Shown: piece after piece, positions 7,107-10,697 of the stretch
Layout: each line of letters opens with the position of its first letter
Position numbering within the stretch: position 1 is the stretch's first letter
Assembly (NCBI GenBank): GCA_029934095.1
Contig: JAOZMV010000027.1
Span: 1-10,697 of the forward strand
Length of the DNA: 10,697 nucleotides
Source of the DNA: Desulfuromusa sp.
GTDB lineage: Bacteria; Desulfobacterota; Desulfuromonadia; Desulfuromonadales; Geopsychrobacteraceae
Direction: 5' to 3'
Translations under genes and position numbers: made by a program
The notes under the pieces: model-generated
What the model saw: the letters and a program-made list of their open reading frames with translations, nothing else
The model's database searches: none
What the model was told of the DNA's origin: nothing

Positions 7107-7125
7107 CCCGTTTTGTAACAACGGG
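7107..7125 (+). terminator. Stem-loop directly after the DUF465 stop codon
   Basis: CCCGTT (7107-7112) and AACGGG (7120-7125) form a 6-bp stem with a 7-base loop, beginning one base after the TGA stop. No real T-run follows (ATGTTT), so termination at this hairpin alone would be weak. It may protect the 3' end of the short mRNA or act together with the larger hairpin downstream. Confidence 0.4.
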
Positions 7126-7132
7126 ATGTTTC

Positions 7133-7178
7133 AATACAGCAAAGGGTTTAAGCGTCTGCTTAAACCCTTTGCTGTATT
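7133..7178. terminator. Perfect 21-bp hairpin, probable terminator
   Basis: The arms 7133-7153 and 7158-7178 are exact reverse complements over 21 bp with a GTCT loop; the core is AAAGGGTTTAAGC against GCTTAAACCCTTT. The downstream bases (TTAGATGG) do not give the usual T-run, though the stem itself ends in AT pairs. Its position between the DUF465 gene and the ilvB leader makes terminator the most likely role. A mRNA-stabilising or bidirectional barrier function is also possible. Confidence 0.6.
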
Positions 7179-7183
7179 TAGAT

Positions 7184-7287
7184 GGTGGCGTGAAAAGTCC
7201 GCTCTACGGCGTTGTAGCAGTTTTTCAGGATCTCGACATACAATAAGGTATACTTCACCTCTAACAGAGTAAGTTGCAGAGTTGAGC
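7184..7287. repeat. Dispersed palindromic repeat, copy 2 (decayed right arm)
   Basis: The left arm at 7196-7241 matches 250-295 of copy 1 at 41 of 46 bases, all five differences being transitions. Similarity also continues leftward (TGGCGT motif near 7186). The right arm is diverged: GGTATACTTCACCTCT and a GTTGAGC near 7281-7287 still resemble the copy 1 right arm, but pairing is poor and the GTATGTC core arm is lost. The copy ends a few bases before the ilvB ribosome binding site, so it makes up most of the ilvB 5' leader. Two -10-like hexamers, TACAAT (7239-7244) and TATACT (7249-7254), lie in its centre without convincing -35 partners. Confidence 0.75.
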
Positions 7288-7303
7288 ATTTGAGGAGGCA
7301 CAG

Positions 7304-9001
7304 ATGGAATTGACCGGATCACAGATTTTACTTGAATCTTTAAAGCTTGAAGGGGTGGATACTGTTTTTGGCTACCCTGGCGGAGCAGTTATCAATATTT
7401 ATGATGATCTCTACGAATCATCCATCAACCATGTTTTAACCCGGCACGAGCAGGCTGCGGTGCATGCTGCCGATGGATATGCCCGCTGTACTGGCAAGGT
7501 TGGTGTTGCTATTGCGACCAGTGGTCCCGGTGCGACTAATACCGTAACCGGAATTGCGACAGCTTACATGGACTCAATTCCAATGGTGATTATTACGGGT
7601 CAGGTTCCAACTCCCCTGATCGGTAATGATGCGTTTCAGGAGGCGGATATGTGTGGCATTACCCGCCCCTGTACCAAACATAATTATCTGGTTAAGGACA
7701 TTCGTGATCTGGCCAGAATCCTCAAAGAGGCATTTTATATCGCTCGAACCGGTCGCCCGGGTCCGGTTTTGGTTGATCTGCCGAAGGATATTCAGGTCAC
7801 TACACATAAATTCAGTTATCCCGATAAAGTGAGTTTGCGCGGTTATAAGCCAACCTATAGCGGGAATATCCGGCAGATAGAAAAAGCGGCAAAAATGATT
7901 CTTGCCGCCCGCAAACCGGTTCTCTACGTCGGTGGGGGGATCACCCTGTCAGGCGCTGATGATGTATTGCTTAAGCTGGCAGAACAGACCAAAATCCCCG
8001 TGACAACAACTCTGATGGCGATGGCTGCTTTTCCTCAGCGGCACCCGCTGGCTTTGGGAATGTTGGGGATGCACGGAACGTTTTATGCCAACATGTCAGT
8101 CACAGAGTGTGATCTGCTGATTGCTGTCGGTTCCAGATTTGATGATCGGGTCACCGGCCGAATCGACAGTTTTGCTGAGAAAGCGAAAATTATTCATGTC
8201 GACATCGATCCAACTTCGATCGGAAAGAATGTCGCAACGGACCTGCCGATCGTCGGTGACCTGAAAGATGTATTGGGTAAGTTACATGGTTACCTGAATA
8301 AAAAACCGGAACTTGTAGAAGATCTGGTTGAAGCGACGGAGGAGTGGCGATCCATGATTAGCGAGTGGAAAGAACGTCATCCAATGACTTATCGTTCCTC
8401 CAAATCGGTGATCAAACCACAGTTTGTTATTGAAAAAATCAGTGAGATGACCGCTGAGGATGCCATAATTACAACTGAGGTTGGCCAGCATCAGATGTGG
8501 GCAGCCCAGTTTTTTACTTTCAGAGAGCCAAAAACTTTCCTGACTTCTGGTGGTTTGGGAACCATGGGGTTTGGTCTGCCAGCGGCTCTGGGGGCTCAGG
8601 TGGCGTATCCTGATCGTCAGGTTATTGATATTTCTGGAGATGGCTCTTTCCAGATGAATTCCCAGGAACTGGCAACTCTGGTGCAGTATAAACTCCCGGT
8701 GAAAATTGCTATCCTCAATAACAATTATCTGGGTATGGTTCGTCAGTGGCAGCAGATGTTCTTTGAAAAACGCTACAGTCAGACCGTTATGGAGTTGCCA
8801 ATTGATTTTATTAAACTTGCTGAAGCCTATGGTGCTACCGGTTTGCAGGCGACAAAAGTTGATGAAGTTGAAGCGACTATCAAGCAGGCATTAGAAACGC
8901 CGGGTCCAGTATTGATGAATTTTATTGTTTCCCGGGAAGAAAATGTTTTACCGATGGTTCCTGCGGGTAAAGCAATTCACGAAATGGTTCTTGCTTCCTG
9001 A
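7304..9001 (+). CDS. ilvB: Acetohydroxyacid (acetolactate) synthase, large catalytic subunit
   Basis: Thiamine-diphosphate and FAD enzyme that condenses two pyruvates, or pyruvate and 2-ketobutyrate, in the first shared step of valine, leucine and isoleucine synthesis. The 565-residue product has the three-domain family layout: N-terminal pyrimidine-binding domain with '[14 protein letters not shown]', catalytic E49 in [15 protein letters not shown] and '[20 protein letters not shown]'; a central FAD-binding-type domain with '[10 protein letters not shown]'-like sequence ([10 protein letters not shown]); and the C-terminal diphosphate-binding motif GDGSF (445-449) followed by N472-N473-N474, then '[18 protein letters not shown]'. 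The start is ATG 7304, with GAGGAGG (7292-7298) at 5 bases. ilvN follows, so the holoenzyme is encoded as a pair. No leader peptide rich in Ile, Val or Leu codons is seen ahead of it. Confidence 0.97.
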   Translation: MELTGSQILLESLKLEGVDTVFGYPGGAVINIYDDLYESSINHVLTRHEQAAVHAADGYARCTGKVGVAIATSGPGATNTVTGIATAYMDSIPMVIITGQVPTPLIGNDAFQEADMCGITRPCTKHNYLVKDIRDLARILKEAFYIARTGRPGPVLVDLPKDIQVTTHKFSYPDKVSLRGYKPTYSGNIRQIEKAAKMILAARKPVLYVGGGITLSGADDVLLKLAEQTKIPVTTTLMAMAAFPQRHPLALGMLGMHGTFYANMSVTECDLLIAVGSRFDDRVTGRIDSFAEKAKIIHVDIDPTSIGKNVATDLPIVGDLKDVLGKLHGYLNKKPELVEDLVEATEEWRSMISEWKERHPMTYRSSKSVIKPQFVIEKISEMTAEDAIITTEVGQHQMWAAQFFTFREPKTFLTSGGLGTMGFGLPAALGAQVAYPDRQVIDISGDGSFQMNSQELATLVQYKLPVKIAILNNNYLGMVRQWQQMFFEKRYSQTVMELPIDFIKLAEAYGATGLQATKVDEVEATIKQALETPGPVLMNFIVSREENVLPMVPAGKAIHEMVLAS

Positions 9002-9019
9002 TGAGTGCTATAGACAGAA

Positions 9020-9036
9020 CGGCCAACTATAGGCCG
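9020..9036 (+). promoter_or_regulatory. Stem-loop abutting the ilvN ribosome binding site
   Basis: CGGCC (9020-9024) and GGCCG (9032-9036) form a GC-only 5-bp stem with a 7-base loop in the 49-base ilvB-ilvN gap. The last stem base is the first G of the ribosome binding site GGGAGGA (9036-9042). It could tune ilvN translation relative to ilvB or stabilise the ilvB 3' end. It is short and may be chance. Confidence 0.35.
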
Positions 9037-9050
9037 GGAGGATTAAGTCA

Positions 9051-9542
9051 ATGAAACATACAATTTCGGTCCTGGTAGAAAATGAATTTGGGGTTCTCTC
9101 TCGCATTTCAGGATTATTTTCCGGGCGTGGCTTTAATATTGAGAGCCTTTCTGTGGCTCCAACAATGGATACCGATCTCTCCCGTATGACTCTGGTGACA
9201 CGGGGTAATGATCAGGTTCTGGAACAGATTACCAAACAACTGAATAAACTCATTTCTACCATCAAAGTTGTTGATTTTACCGGTGGAGATTATATTGAGC
9301 GTGAGTTGGCTCTGATTAAAGTTTCAACCGATGCGGAAAGCAGGGCAGAGGCGTTGCGGATTGTCGATATCTTCCGTGCCAAAGTTATCGATGTAACGCC
9401 TAAATCCTACACGATTGAAATTACCGGTGCCCCGGCGAAAATAAATGGTATTTTGGAACTGTTGCGACCGATGGGGATCAAGGAAGTTGTTCGTTCGGGC
9501 CCTGTCGTTATTGGCCGTGGTGCTAAAGGTGTTGTTGCTTAA
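9051..9542 (+). CDS. ilvN: Acetohydroxyacid synthase, small regulatory subunit
   Basis: Regulatory partner of IlvB; it activates the catalytic subunit and usually confers feedback inhibition by valine. The 163-residue length and an N-terminal ACT domain (about residues 3-76) with 'SVLVENEFGVLSRISGLFSG' and 'FNIESLSVAP' match the IlvH/IlvN type, followed by the C-terminal domain with 'IDVTPKSYTIEITG' and 'EVVRSGPVVIGRG'. Residues at N11, G14, N29 and A36 coincide with positions implicated in valine binding in E. coli IlvH, so valine sensitivity is predicted, as an inference from that comparison. The start is ATG 9051 with GGGAGGA (9036-9042) upstream. The next gene is psd, 21 bases on; ilvC, often found at this point in relatives, is not present. 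The symbol ilvH would be equally acceptable. Confidence 0.96.
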   Translation: MKHTISVLVENEFGVLSRISGLFSGRGFNIESLSVAPTMDTDLSRMTLVTRGNDQVLEQITKQLNKLISTIKVVDFTGGDYIERELALIKVSTDAESRAEALRIVDIFRAKVIDVTPKSYTIEITGAPAKINGILELLRPMGIKEVVRSGPVVIGRGAKGVVA

Positions 9543-9563
9543 TTTTTATTGAATGAGGTTTTC

Positions 9564-10208
9564 ATGCAGAACAAAAATCAACTGATTGTCAGCGAAGGTT
9601 ATCCATTTATTATTCTGTTTGGTTTTATTACTCTGGTATTTGCCCTCTTGGGTTGGGTGATTTTGACCCTTTTGTTTTTATTTTTAACCCTGTTCAGCAG
9701 CTACTTTTTTCGTAATCCGGAACGAGTTATTCCTGCAGGTGAGGATCTGCTTATTGCTCCAGCAGACGGTAAAATTATTTTTGTCGGGGAGGTTCAGGAG
9801 GATCGTTATTTTAAAGAACAGGTCACTAAAGTCAGTATTTTCATGTCTGTTTTTAATGTTCATGTGAATCGGGTTCCCTGTGATGGGAAAGTCGTTGCTA
9901 TGTATTATAATAAGGGTGGTTTTGTTAATGCTTCTTATGACAAAGCCAGTGAGAGTAATGAACAATCCGGGATTCTTCTGGAAACGGGGAGTGGTACACA
10001 GATTCTTTTTGTCCAGATTGCCGGATTAATTGCCCGGAGAATTGTCACTTATCCGGTTATTGGTGATCTGTTACAACGGGGCGCACGTTACGGGTTGATC
10101 CGCTTTGGTTCCCGGGTTGACATCTATCTTCCAAAAAATGCCAACGTGGCAGTGACCCTTGGTGAACGTACTGTCGCGGGCGAAACTATTTTAGGGACAT
10201 TGTCTTGA
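9564..10208 (+). CDS. psd: Phosphatidylserine decarboxylase (short form)
   Basis: Pyruvoyl enzyme that decarboxylates phosphatidylserine to phosphatidylethanolamine at the inner membrane. The 214-residue product is of the short Psd type found in many bacteria and archaea, not the roughly 300-residue E. coli type. Visible features are an N-terminal hydrophobic region (about residues 14-45), 'FFRNPERVIP' (48-57), 'APADGKIIFVGEV' (65-77), 'SIFMSVFNVHVNRVPCDGKV' (91-110), and the self-cleavage site G182-S183 in RFGSRVDIYLP, where S183 should become the pyruvoyl group. The start is ATG 9564, with GAGG (9555-9558) at 5 bases; a TTG at 9549 in the same frame is less likely. It overlaps pssA by 4 bases, which supplies its substrate. 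Confidence 0.95.
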   Translation: MQNKNQLIVSEGYPFIILFGFITLVFALLGWVILTLLFLFLTLFSSYFFRNPERVIPAGEDLLIAPADGKIIFVGEVQEDRYFKEQVTKVSIFMSVFNVHVNRVPCDGKVVAMYYNKGGFVNASYDKASESNEQSGILLETGSGTQILFVQIAGLIARRIVTYPVIGDLLQRGARYGLIRFGSRVDIYLPKNANVAVTLGERTVAGETILGTLS

Positions 10209-10697
10209 GTGATGACTGTTTAAGAAATGATAAGCGGGAAAATCTCCGTAAAGGGGTTTATCTCCTTCCTAACCTGATTACTGCCGCAGGAATCTTTGCT
10301 GGATTCTACGTTATTATTGCTGCAACGGATGGCAATTATCAACGGGCTGCCTGGTTTATTCTGCTTGCAGCTATTTTTGATGGTCTGGATGGGAAGGTTG
10401 CCAGGTTAACTGGAACCAGCAGCAAGTTTGGAGTTGAACTCGATTCTCTGGCGGATGTTATCTCCTTTGGTGTCGCGCCGGGAGTTTTGTTATACCTCTG
10501 GGCATTGAGACCCTTTGGTAAGCTTGGCTGGCTGGCTGCATTCCTCTATGTCATCTGTGGTGCCTTACGGCTGGCTCGTTTCAATGTGCAGGTTTCTACC
10601 GTTGAATCAAGGCGATTTGTTGGCATCCCTATCCCTGCCGCCGCCTGTATCGTTGCGACCTGTGTCCTGCTGTTTTATGAATTAGGCGGTACCGGAA
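10205..10697 (+). CDS. pssA: CDP-diacylglycerol--serine O-phosphatidyltransferase (3' end outside window)
   Basis: Membrane enzyme that makes phosphatidylserine from CDP-diacylglycerol (the CdsA product) and serine. About 164 residues are visible before the window ends. The CDP-alcohol phosphotransferase signature is complete: D-G-L-D-G-K-V-A-R, then eight residues, G, three residues, D, three residues, D (DGLDGKVAR through GVELDSLADV). Other PssA traits are 'LPNLITAAGIFAGFY' near the N-terminus, 'SFGVAPG', 'CGALRLARFNV' and 'FVGIPIPAAA'. The frame opens at TTG 10205, which overlaps the psd stop as TTGA, with AGGG (10193-10196) 8 bases upstream; no nearer ATG or GTG precedes the conserved region. 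This is the subclass II (membrane, Bacillus-like) enzyme, not the E. coli peripheral type. Confidence 0.94.
   Translation, partial: MSDDCLRNDKRENLRKGVYLLPNLITAAGIFAGFYVIIAATDGNYQRAAWFILLAAIFDGLDGKVARLTGTSSKFGVELDSLADVISFGVAPGVLLYLWALRPFGKLGWLAAFLYVICGALRLARFNVQVSTVESRRFVGIPIPAAACIVATCVLLFYELGGTG

Noticed and set aside
7184..7303. Leader-peptide attenuator for ilvB
   Set aside because: No short frame rich in Ile, Val or Leu codons with a following terminator is seen; the leader is mostly the dispersed repeat.

Overview
This 10.7 kb window is a compact, entirely plus-strand stretch of bacterial housekeeping DNA. Gene order (tsf-pyrH-frr, uppS-cdsA-dxr-rseP, then tsaB, a small DUF465 gene, ilvB-ilvN and psd-pssA), moderate GC, an extra 2[4Fe-4S] ferredoxin gene and the protein sequences fit a deltaproteobacterial anaerobe of the Desulfuromonadales (Geobacter/Desulfuromonas/Pelobacter relatives). 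That placement is inferred from recalled synteny; there is no 16S or other direct marker here.

Layout. (1) 1-1925: the 3' end of tsf (EF-Ts), a 155-bp gap holding a 108-bp imperfect palindrome, then pyrH (UMP kinase, GTG start) overlapping frr (ribosome recycling factor), a 54-residue ferredoxin gene, and a strong intrinsic terminator. (2) 1926-6851: a 116-bp gap, then uppS, cdsA, dxr, rseP and tsaB, tightly packed with gaps of 35 bp or less and several overlaps, read as one operon. It ends near a weak hairpin plus T-run that lies close to a consensus -35 hexamer in a palindrome. (3) 6887-7178: a 72-residue DUF465/YdcH-like gene followed by two stem-loops, the second a perfect 21-bp stem. (4) 7184-10697: a second, decayed copy of the palindromic repeat, then ilvB, ilvN, psd and pssA, the last cut by the window end.

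How the genes fit together. tsf and frr serve translation elongation and ribosome recycling; tsaB serves tRNA t6A modification. dxr makes MEP-pathway isoprenoid precursor, and uppS turns isoprenoid units into the undecaprenyl carrier for the cell wall. cdsA makes CDP-diacylglycerol, which pssA converts to phosphatidylserine and psd to phosphatidylethanolamine, so all three enzymes from phosphatidate to PE are here. rseP is the intramembrane protease of envelope stress signalling. ilvB and ilvN are the catalytic and regulatory subunits of acetohydroxyacid synthase.

No defence, mobile or obviously novel multi-gene system is present. The points most worth a second look are the two-copy palindromic repeat, an apparent ATT start codon for cdsA, the absence of ilvC between ilvN and psd, and the palindrome/terminator arrangement ahead of the DUF465 gene.
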